IMG/VR virus record: IMGVR_UViG_3300019881_000001
Coordinates: 1-47,902 of that record
Reading direction: 5' to 3' (one strand)
DNA length: 47,902 nt
Source: a virus
The first letter of the stretch is position 1; the number at the start of each line of letters is the position of its first letter. The notes beneath the pieces are model-generated. The model worked only from the letters and a program-made list of their open reading frames with translations. It had not been told where the DNA came from and searched no databases. Below, one piece after another: positions 6,089-15,019 of the stretch. The translations under genes and the position numbers were made by a program.

Positions 6089-6662
6089 CAGGCCCCCGAT
6101 CTCCCCAGTTGGCAGCGTTCTCTGACCTGTCGGCCGAGTCGCTGGATTCCTGCGCGGACTGCTTCGCCTCCTCGGCACTCACAGACGACCGTTCGGCGGA
6201 AGCGCTGGACTCCTGCGCTGAAGCCGTCGCTGCGTCGTGGTGGGACGCGGCGTTCAGTTTCGCGTCCGCGAGGATGCGGTGTGAGCGGTACCAGCATCCC
6301 CCGGTGTAGGCCAGCGCCAGAGTGCCGGACACGATCCCGCCGAGGCCGAGGCCGATGTAGCAGCACACCGAGTAGAACAGCAGCCCGAACGCCATCAGTT
6401 GTAGGCCGACGTACTCGCCGAGCCAGGAACCGCGGGCGATACCGAGCAGGGTGGCGGCGCCGGCCACAGCCAGGAGTCCGCCCCACAGGTGGGGGATCGG
6501 TTCGCCTTCGAGGACGTTGGTGATCGCCTTGGATACTTCGCTGCCGAAGACCGCGCCCGTGGTGCCGACGAGGACGGCGGCCACCGACAGGAACAGTGAG
6601 AACGGCTTGTCGTCCAGGCGCGCTTGCCAGCGCACCAGCCACAGCTTCCGCTTCATGGTCAT
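6081..6662 (-). CDS. Polytopic membrane protein with Ser/Ala-rich tail
   Basis: The product (193 aa from ATG 6662, behind GGGGAT) has about four hydrophobic segments in its first 125 residues and a cytoplasmic-type tail of Ser-Ala-Glu repeats (SAQESSASAERSSVSAEEAK) that probably forms a coiled coil. An upstream frame extension to 6758 overlaps the previous gene and lacks a ribosome site. Unknown function; it may be part of a multi-component lysis or tail-tip membrane complex. Confidence 0.6.
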   Translation of the reverse strand: MTMKRKLWLVRWQARLDDKPFSLFLSVAAVLVGTTGAVFGSEVSKAITNVLEGEPIPHLWGGLLAVAGAATLLGIARGSWLGEYVGLQLMAFGLLFYSVCCYIGLGLGGIVSGTLALAYTGGCWYRSHRILADAKLNAASHHDAATASAQESSASAERSSVSAEEAKQSAQESSDSADRSENAANWGDRGPDE

Positions 6663-6678
6663 CTCATCCCCACAGCTT

Positions 6679-6882
6679 TCAGTCAGGTGGCTCGCCGTCG
6701 GCGGGGGCCCGGCCGGTGCGAGGTGGGTCAGGTAGCCGGCGCACGGTGTATACGACAACGAGTGCGTTCAGTGCACCCTCGATCGTGCTGGCCGTTTCTC
6801 TCAGGTCAGCGATCTCAGCTTGGAGTTCAGCAACCGCGGACCTGAGTTCAGCCAGCTCGGCGGTGGGCTGGGGCGAGTCCAC
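6679..6882 (-). CDS. Small coiled-coil protein (67 aa)
   Basis: GTG start follows GAGGGGG. A Leu-zipper-like segment (LAELRSAVAELQAEIADLRE) is followed by a short hydrophobic patch (ALNALVVVYTV) and a Pro-rich tail. It lies between the deacetylase and the membrane protein. No family assigned. Confidence 0.6.
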   Translation of the reverse strand: MDSPQPTAELAELRSAVAELQAEIADLRETASTIEGALNALVVVYTVRRLPDPPRTGRAPADGEPPD

Positions 6883-6894
6883 CCGGTCACCCCC

Positions 6895-7740
6895 TCAGCC
6901 ATGCCACAAGTTGGCAACGGACGCGGCGGGACCGAAGTTGCTGTTGAACTGGCTGACCACCTGGTGGTAGCCGAGACCGTAGGCGCCGGCCGCAGGGTTC
7001 CATGCCCTGTACGGGACGATGACCTTGGTCCGCAGCCACGCATCGAACTCGGCTTTGCGAGCGCCGGAGTAGTTGAACCAGGCAAGGGTCCCGTTCGCAG
7101 CAGCCAGCACGTCGGCGGGGTACAGGCCGTCCGGCTGAGAGAGACCCCAGTAGAGACGGCTCACGAAGAATCGAGGGTCGCCAAGCAGGGTCGGGTTCTC
7201 AGCCTTGATCTGCCGCAGCGCGTACCCGCAGGCCGCGTGATCAGGGTGGTGATCGCTCTCGCTCATCGTGTAGTGGAACGAGTTCGGGTAGTCCTGAACG
7301 AACGGCAGGATCACAGCCTTCGCGGCGGCGATTCCTTCGGGAGTGACGGGTGCCGTGGATGATGCGGCACCGTTCGCGCCGTACATGTCGGGCAGATTCG
7401 CGATGTGGTGCGTCACCGTGCCAGGCGTTACCCCGGGGCTGGGTGGGATCATCGCCATCGCACCGAAGGCAGCGCGCGCCTCGAAGATCCGCGCTGCAGC
7501 CACGGACTCGACGGTGAGTGGCGCGTACCCTTCCCGCTCGGGGTTGTGGGTGTACGGGTGATCCGCGGGGGTCGAGCAGGCAGACAACCCGTTGACGGTG
7601 TTCGCTACACCCAGTGCGCCGCCGTTGTTCATGGAGACGAGGTGCACGTAGAACCCGGCTGCGATGTAGTACAGCATCGCCACGCCCATAGACAGCGTCT
7701 CGTCGTCCGGATGTGGCGCGTAGAAGAAGACACTCGGCAT
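6895..7740 (-). CDS. PIG-L/LmbE-family deacetylase
   Basis: The 281-aa protein shows the family's metal motifs: APHPDDE (8-14; H10, D12, D13) and a distal HHPDH (164-168). LmbE/PIG-L enzymes are zinc amidohydrolases that remove N-acetyl groups from GlcNAc-containing substrates. It has no signal peptide and lies between the Gly-rich fibre and the lysis genes, so it may be a virion tail enzyme acting on host surface sugars, or a lysis accessory. Mycothiol-type metabolism is an alternative for cellular homologues but does not fit this position. Confidence 0.82.
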   Translation of the reverse strand: MPSVFFYAPHPDDETLSMGVAMLYYIAAGFYVHLVSMNNGGALGVANTVNGLSACSTPADHPYTHNPEREGYAPLTVESVAAARIFEARAAFGAMAMIPPSPGVTPGTVTHHIANLPDMYGANGAASSTAPVTPEGIAAAKAVILPFVQDYPNSFHYTMSESDHHPDHAACGYALRQIKAENPTLLGDPRFFVSRLYWGLSQPDGLYPADVLAAANGTLAWFNYSGARKAEFDAWLRTKVIVPYRAWNPAAGAYGLGYHQVVSQFNSNFGPAASVANLWHG

Positions 7741-7755
7741 GGGGCCATCCCCCAG

Positions 7756-8430
7756 TCAGACGTAGGTTGTGACGATCACTGCACCGGTGGCTCCACTGCC
7801 ACCCGAGCGGGGTGTCGAAGTCGGGCCACCGAATCCGCCACCGCCGCCTGCGCCGAATCCGCCGGCCGTATTGCCGTTACCCGCGACTGCACGAGCGCTG
7901 CCGCCAGTCCCGAGCGGGGTGTCTCCACCGCGGCCAATCAACGCCGACAAGCCAGAATAGGTATGTCCCGCCATCCCGGCTTGTCCCGGAATGTTGATGT
8001 CCCCACCAGACGCGGTACCTCCCGCGCCTCCCGCGATGTAGACGGTGCTGGTCGTATTCCCAGCCCCGATCCCGCCACCGCCGCCTGTGCAGCTGACAGT
8101 TTTGAACGTCGTCGTTCCGCCGGTACTGCCGGTGTTCTGCCCGGCCGCGCCACCGGCTCCCGCAGCGCCGACCGTCACGGTCTCCGTGGATCCGAGCTCG
8201 CTTGCCTGGAACAGCTTCTTGGCATAGCCTCCGGCGCCTCCGTAGCCGGCTTCTCCCTGGCCGGTGCCCGTCTCGTTCACGCCGCCGCCACCGCCGCCTG
8301 CGCCGACGACCTCGACGATCGCGGCCCGCAGGCCAGCTGGCTTGGTCCACGTGCCGGATGAGTTGAATACCTGCACGTTCGGAAGGCCTGGCGCGGCGGC
8401 ACGGTCTCCGGCATTGAATCCAACAGCCAC
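7756..8430 (-). CDS. Glycine-rich tail fibre/tip protein
   Basis: Of 224 aa, residues about 17-60 form a conserved head (FNSSGTWTKPAGLRAAIVEV) typical of the glycine-rich domain of phage fibres. The rest is runs of Gly with Ala/Thr, ending in SGATGAVIVTTYV. Such domains fold as poly-glycine helix bundles in receptor-binding tips. It follows the large LamG tail protein and fits a receptor-contact role. Confidence 0.78.
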   Translation of the reverse strand: MAVGFNAGDRAAAPGLPNVQVFNSSGTWTKPAGLRAAIVEVVGAGGGGGGVNETGTGQGEAGYGGAGGYAKKLFQASELGSTETVTVGAAGAGGAAGQNTGSTGGTTTFKTVSCTGGGGGIGAGNTTSTVYIAGGAGGTASGGDINIPGQAGMAGHTYSGLSALIGRGGDTPLGTGGSARAVAGNGNTAGGFGAGGGGGFGGPTSTPRSGGSGATGAVIVTTYV

Positions 8431-8442
8431 TTCTACCTCTTC

Positions 8443-10578
8443 TCAGAGTGCCCAGGTGGGGCTGTCGAACAGGCGGACATCGGTCCCTGCGGTGTGGGCT
8501 TTCGCGACGCCGTTGATGGACCGGGTGACCGGGCTGAAGGTCTGCGGGCTTGAGCTGCCGGAAATGCCTCCCACCCGCATACGCTCACCGCCGACGAGGA
8601 TGTCGAAGGGGAACGCGTCACTGTCGGTCGTCCACAGCGAGGTCGCGCCCGTTGACCGCTTGACCGAAAGGGATGTCGTGGTCGAGGTCGCGCTGCTGTT
8701 CAGTTCACTTCCGTCCGTGTCCCAATGGAACGAACCCACGGTGGAACTGGTCGCCCACGTCACGACCGCGTAGGGCTCTGCGGGCATGCAGTTGAAGGTG
8801 ATCGTGTGCACGAACGGGTCGATCGTCTCGGTGTAGCCGATGATGATCAACTTGACGTCGTCGTAGATGAACGCCTTCTGCATCCCGGTGATCGTGAAGC
8901 AGTCGCCGACGTCGGCGGTCTTGATCGCGTTCCTCAGAGTCGAGCTGATCCCAGGCACTTGGAGGTTCACGGTCACCGAAGGCCAACGGGCCTCGTCGAG
9001 AGTTCCGATGTTCGCGACCCATGAGGCTACGTTAAGCAGCTGTCCATCGGTCTCGACGTTCACCGTTAGATCGGTGTCGTAGCGACCCACACCGTCCGGT
9101 GGGTCCAGTGTGGACAGCGGCCCGGTATCGACCGTGTACCGGTCCGAGCCCCCGTCGCGGCGGGTCGCTGTTACATCGTTCTGGGTGTACCGGTCGTCGT
9201 CGACCGGCTCCAGCGGGGGCACAACCTGACCAGCGTTGTAGGCCAAGGTGAACGCTGCCGTCTTGTTGTACAGCGCAGTCCTGGACACATACCGCAAGCC
9301 TGTGCCGTTGCGCTGCTCGTGAAGGATCCCCATGTCGGCGGTTTCACAGTCACGGATCTGCTCGAGGCGGGTCTCAGTGAACTGCGGCCCCATCACCGTT
9401 GACTCAACCGCGGTGCCCACGGTGGTGATCGGGATCCCGCCATCGCCTGCGACTCTGACGATCCGGTCGATCGCGGTCTCACCCGCATACGCGAGCGCTG
9501 CGGCGTAGTAGTCCCCGACGGCCGGGATGTTCGCTGCGGTGTTGTCGGCCCAGAAGGCGAGGTGCGCCATGTTCATCACGGTCTGGTTCGCGAACCGCGA
9601 GTAGTGGAACCGGAAGAACGGGCACTTGGTGATCATCTGGGTCAGCCCCAGGCTGTCGTTGTTGATCAACTGTCCGTCGATGTAGACGAACCACTCGACC
9701 GTCGGGCCCGCAACACTGTGGAGCTCGAACCGGCAGGTATGCAGCAAAGTGTCCTGCAGCGCAGGGATAGCCCCGGTGGCGACAGCAGTGATGATGCCGC
9801 CGTCACCGTCGTTCCAGGACACCTGTGCGGTTCCCGCGTCGGCTGACGTGTTCAGTCGCAGCGTCCAGATCTCATCCAGACCCGGCCAGATCTCCACGTC
9901 CAAAACGCCGAGTCCTGGGGACTGGAACACGAAGTCCAGCGCGACGTTCGTGCCGGCGCCGTCGATGATGCCTTCCATGAACGGCACGTCACCGGTGGCG
10001 TTGAGCTCCATGCCCGTGTCGAGCCACGGAGAACCCAGGTCGGCGCCATAGGTGAACGCGGCTCCGGCGGATCCGCGAAACACCCCGGTCTTGCCGGGGG
10101 CAAGGTTCTGCGCGTAGCCAGTGTCCGTGCCACCGGACAGCGGGTAGTACGCCGCCAGTGTCGGCTGTGCGAGGACATAGTCCTTCAGCGCCGCCGAGAC
10201 CGGCGACTGACCCTGCCCTAGCCGCCGCAGGATGCCGTACGCCTCGACCTCGACGTTGTGGTCGGAGTGCGACACGTCCCACAGCGGCGACAGGTCCGGG
10301 ATCTCACCGTAGAACCGGACGAACGAACCGCTGTCGATGGTGAACCGGACGGGGATGTTGCGCTTGACCTTCCCGAACAGCGGGGACAGCGGGTTCCGGG
10401 GGGAGAACCTGCCATCCCTGTTGTCGAGCGTGAACGAAAAGACCTGCGGAGACGCCTGCGACTGCCGATCGCTTAGGCCGCGGGTGATCGTCACCGTGTC
10501 CCGCTGATATAGGTATTGAGAGATGTCGGTCCATACACCGCTGGCGGTCTGGATCTCCAGCGTCCCTTGTGTCGTCAC
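8443..10578 (-). CDS. Minor tail protein with LamG-like domain
   Basis: The 711-aa product starts at GTG overlapping the tape-measure stop (GTGA). The first 120 residues resemble distal-tail/baseplate hub proteins (VTITRGLSDRQSQASPQ, then TLDNRDGRFSPRNP). A concanavalin/LamG-like jelly roll spans about 140-370, and the C-terminal part returns to tail-hub-like sequence. Position directly after the tape measure marks it as the distal tail or tail-tip protein; the LamG insert probably binds host sugar. Confidence 0.8.
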   Translation of the reverse strand: MTTQGTLEIQTASGVWTDISQYLYQRDTVTITRGLSDRQSQASPQVFSFTLDNRDGRFSPRNPLSPLFGKVKRNIPVRFTIDSGSFVRFYGEIPDLSPLWDVSHSDHNVEVEAYGILRRLGQGQSPVSAALKDYVLAQPTLAAYYPLSGGTDTGYAQNLAPGKTGVFRGSAGAAFTYGADLGSPWLDTGMELNATGDVPFMEGIIDGAGTNVALDFVFQSPGLGVLDVEIWPGLDEIWTLRLNTSADAGTAQVSWNDGDGGIITAVATGAIPALQDTLLHTCRFELHSVAGPTVEWFVYIDGQLINNDSLGLTQMITKCPFFRFHYSRFANQTVMNMAHLAFWADNTAANIPAVGDYYAAALAYAGETAIDRIVRVAGDGGIPITTVGTAVESTVMGPQFTETRLEQIRDCETADMGILHEQRNGTGLRYVSRTALYNKTAAFTLAYNAGQVVPPLEPVDDDRYTQNDVTATRRDGGSDRYTVDTGPLSTLDPPDGVGRYDTDLTVNVETDGQLLNVASWVANIGTLDEARWPSVTVNLQVPGISSTLRNAIKTADVGDCFTITGMQKAFIYDDVKLIIIGYTETIDPFVHTITFNCMPAEPYAVVTWATSSTVGSFHWDTDGSELNSSATSTTTSLSVKRSTGATSLWTTDSDAFPFDILVGGERMRVGGISGSSSPQTFSPVTRSINGVAKAHTAGTDVRLFDSPTWAL

Positions 10579-13500
10579 GTGCCGAACGCTTTCTGCACAT
10601 CGCCTCCAGCGCTGACCTGCACGTACCTGCGGATCATCTCGGCCAGCCACTGATCCGCGCGGCCACCACCGGTCTCAACTTTCAGAATCACCGTCATCGG
10701 CGAACCGGACGCTGGGCGTACGCCCCGGCCGTTCGGCACTGCAGTACGTCCGGCACCCACCCGCCGGGCCGCGTTACCCATGCCTGCGCTGGCCTTCGCG
10801 ACCAGGCCATACTCACCCTCGATACCACGGGCGAACCCCTGGCCGGCCATCGAGCCGTGCCATTCCAGCACCCGAGAGGGTGAGTGGATGCCGAGGGTCT
10901 TCCTGATCTGCGCGACGATCTGATTGGCCAGCTTCACAGCAGCGGCATTGAGCGCCTTCGTCTTCGCGAGCAGGCCGTTCACTAGGCCCTGCGCAGCGTC
11001 GACTCCGGCCTTGTACATGTTGTCTGTTGCAGTGTTGCCGAGACCGGCCGAGGCGTTCGCGATCTGCCTCTGCAGGTCGTTCGCCGCGGCGACGGTGCCC
11101 TTGCCGCCTTGTAACAGCGCCTGCGCTGTTGCTCCGCCTGCATCCACCCCAGCTTCGGCGATCTGCTTGTACAGATCACTGCGGAGACCGAGCTTCTTCA
11201 GATTCGCCAGGTTGGTCGCGAACGCCTTCGTCTTGGCGAGGGTGTTCTGCATGCTCTCGAGAATGTCCCGCCCGATCAGCGTCTTACCGTCACCCGGCTG
11301 GATGTTGGTGATCGCATTGAACGAGAGCGCCGCGTCGGTGATCTGCTGCCGGAACTCGTTACGCACCTGGATCGCAGCAGCGAGCTTCGCCTGCGCCGCC
11401 TTCAACGCGGTCGCGACCTTGGCCCGCGCGATCGTCGCCGCTTGGAGAGCCTTGTTCTCCATCTGCAGCATCCGCAAGATCCGGCCCTGCTTCGCGCTGC
11501 TGTACCCGATGCCAACGACCTTCGACATCAGCGAGGACATCGCCGACTGGATACTCGTTGTCGAGCCACGGATGCCACGATTGAAGCCTTGCGCGATGTA
11601 CAGCGCGATCTGCGTGAACTTCTTCGACGGTGAGGAGATACCGAGCACGCGGTTCGCCGAGGCGATGACAGCGTTGGCCATGTCGGCCGCCGCTGAGATC
11701 GCCGAGGAAGTGCCGCCCTTGATCCCGCCGGCCAGACCTTGCGCAACGCTCGAGCCCATCGCCATGCTCGGCACCTTGGGGATGATGGTGCCGTTCTGGT
11801 CTGGCACGAACAGTTCAGGGCGCTTCTCGCCGACGATGTACGGGACACCCTTGCTGACCGGTCCACCGCTTGCCCTTGCGTCAGGGTTGATGTGGCCACC
11901 GCCAGAACCGGAACCACTGCTGCGGCTCCCGATGGTTGTGTACTTCGTGACGACGTTGGTGGTGATCGTGGTCGACTTCGACCCCGGGAGCCTCGCCAGC
12001 ATCCCGTTGATGGTCGCGATACCCGACTTGGCGTTCGCGATGTTGGCGGTGAGTGTGGCCTTCTTCGTGGCCGACAGCTTCGGGCTCGCCAACAGCGCCT
12101 GGGCCGACTTGATCTTCGCTTCGAGGTCGGCCTTGTTCGCGAGCAGTTTCGCTGTCCTGCTCTGCGGCAGACTCGCCAGCAGCGCCTTCGACGTGGCGAT
12201 CCCGGACGTCAGGTTCGAGATCGTCGCCTCGAGCTTCGCCTTCTTGGTGGCCGTCAGGTGCGGACTCTTCAGCGCTGCCTCAGCCTTGGCGAGCTTGCCC
12301 TGCAGATCCGTGATGTTCGCCTGCACATCCACGCGCTTGACCGCGGGGAGCGCGATCAGTTGCGTGGCCATCGCCGCAGCCTGGGTCTTGGAGTAACCCA
12401 TCTGCACGGCGAACCTGGCGTAAGCGGCGCGCCCTATCTCGGCGAACTTGGCCGCCTTCAGGTTGCCGTCGTTGGCGCTCATCATGGCGTCCCGCTGGGT
12501 CTTCACCGACTGCGTCAGCGTGTCCAGTTGGGTCTGGTTGTCGCGGCCCTTCTGGGTGAGGAGGTCGTGCGTGTGGCCATTCGCCTTGATCGCCGCAGTC
12601 GTGTCGGCCACGGCCTGCTGGTAGGCGATCTGTGCGCCCGACAGGCTCAGTAGCTTGTCCGACATGCGATTAAGTGCGTTGATCGCATTCTGTGTAGCGG
12701 CGGCCTGACGGTCGTACGCACCAGCAAGCAGCAGCGCGGCAGCATTCGCCGCGTGGGTCTCGTGAGCCGACCGCGCAGCAGCGCCGGCCTGCTTGTCCAG
12801 ACCCCCGGCCGCGGCGGCAGCAGCCTGGCCATAAGCGGAAACCGCTGCCCCCGACTTTCCAACGATGTCGGCCAGCTGCTGACTGTTCACCGTCGACCCG
12901 GCAAGCAAGTCGTCGACCTTCGAGATCGAAGTGAAGATCGCGTCGAAGCTGCCCTTGACCGGGGAGAGCTTACCGGGCAGGCCGGTGAACACCGAGAATC
13001 CACCGGGGATCTTCTTGAGCACCGAGTCCAGATCGTTCAGGACGGAGATCGTCTTCAGGGTCCCGTCCGTGACCGATATGAGCGCGGACGTCATATCCCT
13101 CAGCCCGTCAGGGTTCCTGCTCACACTGTTCGACAAGTTGATCAGCTGGTTCGACAGATTGCCGATGAGGTCCGGCAGCGCACCACCCAGTGACTTCAGC
13201 GCCGCGGCAGCCGCATCGGACAACGGACCGAGAGCCGGTGCTAGCCGGCCGAGAGCCTTGCCGAGCTGGTCACCGAACAAGGTGAAGCTAGGAGCCAGGG
13301 TCTTGAACGCCGTGTCCAGTTGGGGCTTGAACGTCGCGAAGGTCCGCCGTGCCACACCGGACATGGACAGCAGCGTCGCCTCGAACGGCTTGGACAGGAC
13401 CTTCATGTCCGCGGCCATCGACCACAGGGTGCGGTTCCACGAGTTCTTCACCGCGACGCTCTTCGCGGCGAACACGATGCCCAGAGCACCTAGCCCGACA

Positions 13501-14105
13501 CCGAACCCGGTGACGATTCCGGCAGCGGCGATCGCGCCCACCACAGGCAGAGCTGTGGCCACAGCGCCACCGACACCGGCGATGATCGCCGGACCGAGAA
13601 CGGGGGTCTTCAGCGCGCCCGCGATACCGGACCCGAACACGGTCCCGCCGTCCTGACCGACCTGCTTGAAGACGGACTTGCCGTCGCCGGTGAACCACTT
13701 CTTCAGCCCGGACCCGAGGCCCTTGCCGGCTTTCTTGCCCTCAACATCGAGAGCCGACCCGAGATCCTTCGCGGCCTTCTGCGCTGTGTCACCAGCGACA
13801 GCGGCGTCACGACGCGCCTTCGCTAGCGCCTTCTCCGCAGCAACGACCTGACCGGTCTTCGCCTTGGAGTTCGAGCGGACATCAGCCAGACGCGCCTCAG
13901 CGACCTGGACCTTGTCCAGCGCGTCGGTCTCGGCGTTGTGCGCCTTCGTCAGGTTCGCCGAAGCCTTGGCGGCGTCGTCGCTGATCTTGCTGTTCTTCTT
14001 CGCGGCGACGCCGGTCTTGTCGAGGGCGCGCTCCACCTTGGCGAGGACGGCCGTAGCGCCGTCGTCCCTTGCCATGATGTCGAAAGCGAGTCGGGAGTCG
14101 ACCAT
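10575..14105 (-). CDS. Tail tape measure protein
   Basis: At 1176 aa this is the longest gene. It has an Ala/Lys-rich helical start, a long hydrophobic stretch (about 170-215, Gly/Ala/Val-rich), extended coiled coils and a C-terminal Gly-rich domain. Two copies of a roughly 56-residue unit with a shared SP-x-L-[TS]-ATKKA core lie at about 597-710. By the usual length relation for tape measures it implies a tail of roughly 170-180 nm. It follows the frameshifted chaperone gene, as in nearly all siphoviruses. Confidence 0.92.
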   Translation of the reverse strand: MVDSRLAFDIMARDDGATAVLAKVERALDKTGVAAKKNSKISDDAAKASANLTKAHNAETDALDKVQVAEARLADVRSNSKAKTGQVVAAEKALAKARRDAAVAGDTAQKAAKDLGSALDVEGKKAGKGLGSGLKKWFTGDGKSVFKQVGQDGGTVFGSGIAGALKTPVLGPAIIAGVGGAVATALPVVGAIAAAGIVTGFGVGLGALGIVFAAKSVAVKNSWNRTLWSMAADMKVLSKPFEATLLSMSGVARRTFATFKPQLDTAFKTLAPSFTLFGDQLGKALGRLAPALGPLSDAAAAALKSLGGALPDLIGNLSNQLINLSNSVSRNPDGLRDMTSALISVTDGTLKTISVLNDLDSVLKKIPGGFSVFTGLPGKLSPVKGSFDAIFTSISKVDDLLAGSTVNSQQLADIVGKSGAAVSAYGQAAAAAAGGLDKQAGAAARSAHETHAANAAALLLAGAYDRQAAATQNAINALNRMSDKLLSLSGAQIAYQQAVADTTAAIKANGHTHDLLTQKGRDNQTQLDTLTQSVKTQRDAMMSANDGNLKAAKFAEIGRAAYARFAVQMGYSKTQAAAMATQLIALPAVKRVDVQANITDLQGKLAKAEAALKSPHLTATKKAKLEATISNLTSGIATSKALLASLPQSRTAKLLANKADLEAKIKSAQALLASPKLSATKKATLTANIANAKSGIATINGMLARLPGSKSTTITTNVVTKYTTIGSRSSGSGSGGGHINPDARASGGPVSKGVPYIVGEKRPELFVPDQNGTIIPKVPSMAMGSSVAQGLAGGIKGGTSSAISAAADMANAVIASANRVLGISSPSKKFTQIALYIAQGFNRGIRGSTTSIQSAMSSLMSKVVGIGYSSAKQGRILRMLQMENKALQAATIARAKVATALKAAQAKLAAAIQVRNEFRQQITDAALSFNAITNIQPGDGKTLIGRDILESMQNTLAKTKAFATNLANLKKLGLRSDLYKQIAEAGVDAGGATAQALLQGGKGTVAAANDLQRQIANASAGLGNTATDNMYKAGVDAAQGLVNGLLAKTKALNAAAVKLANQIVAQIRKTLGIHSPSRVLEWHGSMAGQGFARGIEGEYGLVAKASAGMGNAARRVGAGRTAVPNGRGVRPASGSPMTVILKVETGGGRADQWLAEMIRRYVQVSAGGDVQKAFGT
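12000..12330 (-). repeat. Tandem duplication inside the tape measure gene
   Basis: Two adjacent coding units of about 56 codons share D-L-x-x-K-(L/I)-x-x-A-x-A-L-L/K-x-SP-x-L-(T/S)-ATKKA and then SGIAT...LA-x-LP. The copies differ at many positions, so the duplication is old. Boundaries are approximate. Confidence 0.65.
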
Positions 14106-14108
14106 CAG

Positions 14109-14503
14109 TCAGCCCCCTTTGTTCGCGTCGAGTTCGGCTAGGACTTCCTCGTACGTGTAGAGCGTTTCCCAGTCCTCATCGAGGAGGACGGCGTACGGGA
14201 TCTGGGTCAGGAGGGCGAGTCGGACGAGGTATCGGCGGACTGAACCTCTGGGGTAGGGTCCACCGGCTCTTCGTAGTCCTCGACGTCGTCGATCGTGTTG
14301 AGCCAGGTCTCGAAGTCGACCGTGATCTTCCCGGTTGACTGGAGAGCCGCCCATCCGAGGTGGAATGTGGCCGCGATCCCGTTGGTCGCGGTGAATCCGC
14401 CGAAGTGCTGCTCGGTCATCACCTGCGCACGGGGGAGGACCTTCACAATCTCTTCCGGGCGGCTGTTGTCCTGATAGGTGATCTTGACCTTCTTTGATGC
14501 CAT
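14109..14503 (-). CDS. Tail assembly chaperone, -1 frameshift product
   Basis: The frame used by the upstream chaperone ends at 14207, but the -1 frame is open from about 14354 to 14109 and encodes a convincing C-terminus (YLVRLALLTQIPYAVLLDED, then WETLYTYEEVLAELD) with no start codon of its own at a ribosome site. Siphovirus tail chaperones are made as a short G and a long G-T form by programmed -1 slippage at this point before the tape measure. Candidate slip codons are the prolines CCT (14257-14255) or CCA (14251-14249), each of which can re-pair with CCC one base back. The exact site is not proven. Confidence 0.7.
14207..14503 (-). CDS. Tail assembly chaperone, short form
   Basis: The 98-aa product starts at ATG behind AGGAG. 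It has a mixed alpha/beta body and an acidic end (VEDYEEPVDPTPEVQSADTS) before TGA 14207. It guides tape-measure assembly and is not expected in virions. It shares its first part with the frameshifted long form. Confidence 0.8.
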   Translation of the reverse strand: MASKKVKITYQDNSRPEEIVKVLPRAQVMTEQHFGGFTATNGIAATFHLGWAALQSTGKITVDFETWLNTIDDVEDYEEPVDPTPEVQSADTSSDSPS

Positions 14504-14536
14504 TGCTACTCCTGACCGTCCTGACCGTGGGTATGG

Positions 14537-14572
14537 CAGCGGACCCGTCCGGTCAGGGAAACGGGGCCGCTG
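14537..14572. terminator. Intergenic hairpin before the chaperone gene
   Basis: CAGCGG (14537-14542) pairs with CCGCTG (14567-14572) and CCCGT (14544-14548) with ACGGG (14561-14565), giving an 11-bp stem with a single mismatch and a 12-base loop. It may attenuate late transcription before the chaperone and tape measure, or act as an RNA-processing site. Confidence 0.5.
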
Positions 14573-14581
14573 GACTTGCTT

Positions 14582-15019
14582 CTACGCGATCTCGCGCGCG
14601 ATCTTGTCGAGCGCCTTCTTCAACTCCGCACGCACCTTCGGAGCACCCGCCCGGATCGGCTTGCCGAACCAGTCCAGCGCCTTCGGGATCATCTGGCCCA
14701 CCCACGTGCCAGGCTCCCCGTACACCGGATGGCGGACCTGACCCTCGTTCGTCAGCTTCAACTGAGTGATGCCGCGAGCAATGATCCGGATCCCGCCGGC
14801 TCGCCGCTGGTGGCTCATTCCAGCCGAGGCGACGATGGCGTTCAGGCCACCGCGCTTCGGCAGGTTCGCAGCAGCCGAACGAGTCGCAGCGCGCTCCAGG
14901 GGAGGCGCTGCACGCTCGAGCGCATCGATGAGCTCGTGCGGCAGTTCGCCGTTCGCCCTGCGCATCCGGGCGGCGGCCTCTTTGAACTGGTCGCCGCCGC
15001 GGATCTGAATGCTGGCCAC
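14582..15019 (-). CDS. HK97 gp10-like head-tail/tail completion protein
   Basis: The 145-aa basic protein has the gp10 pattern: G-x-D-Q-F-K-E-A-A at the start, a long helix, a Leu-Pro-Lys-Arg-Gly-Gly turn (NLPKRGGLNAIVASA), a strand with the H-P-V-Y-G motif (RHPVYGEPGTWVGQ) and a final lysine-rich helix. gp10-like proteins lie in the head-tail joining block. Here it follows the tail tube gene, a shuffled but known order. ATG 15019 overlaps the upstream stop. Confidence 0.75.
   Translation of the reverse strand: MASIQIRGGDQFKEAAARMRRANGELPHELIDALERAAPPLERAATRSAAANLPKRGGLNAIVASAGMSHQRRAGGIRIIARGITQLKLTNEGQVRHPVYGEPGTWVGQMIPKALDWFGKPIRAGAPKVRAELKKALDKIAREIA

Noticed and set aside
10924-12396. 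Long rightward frame (490 codons) over the tape measure
   Set aside because: Antisense to an Ala/Lys-rich coding region; composition mirrors the real gene.
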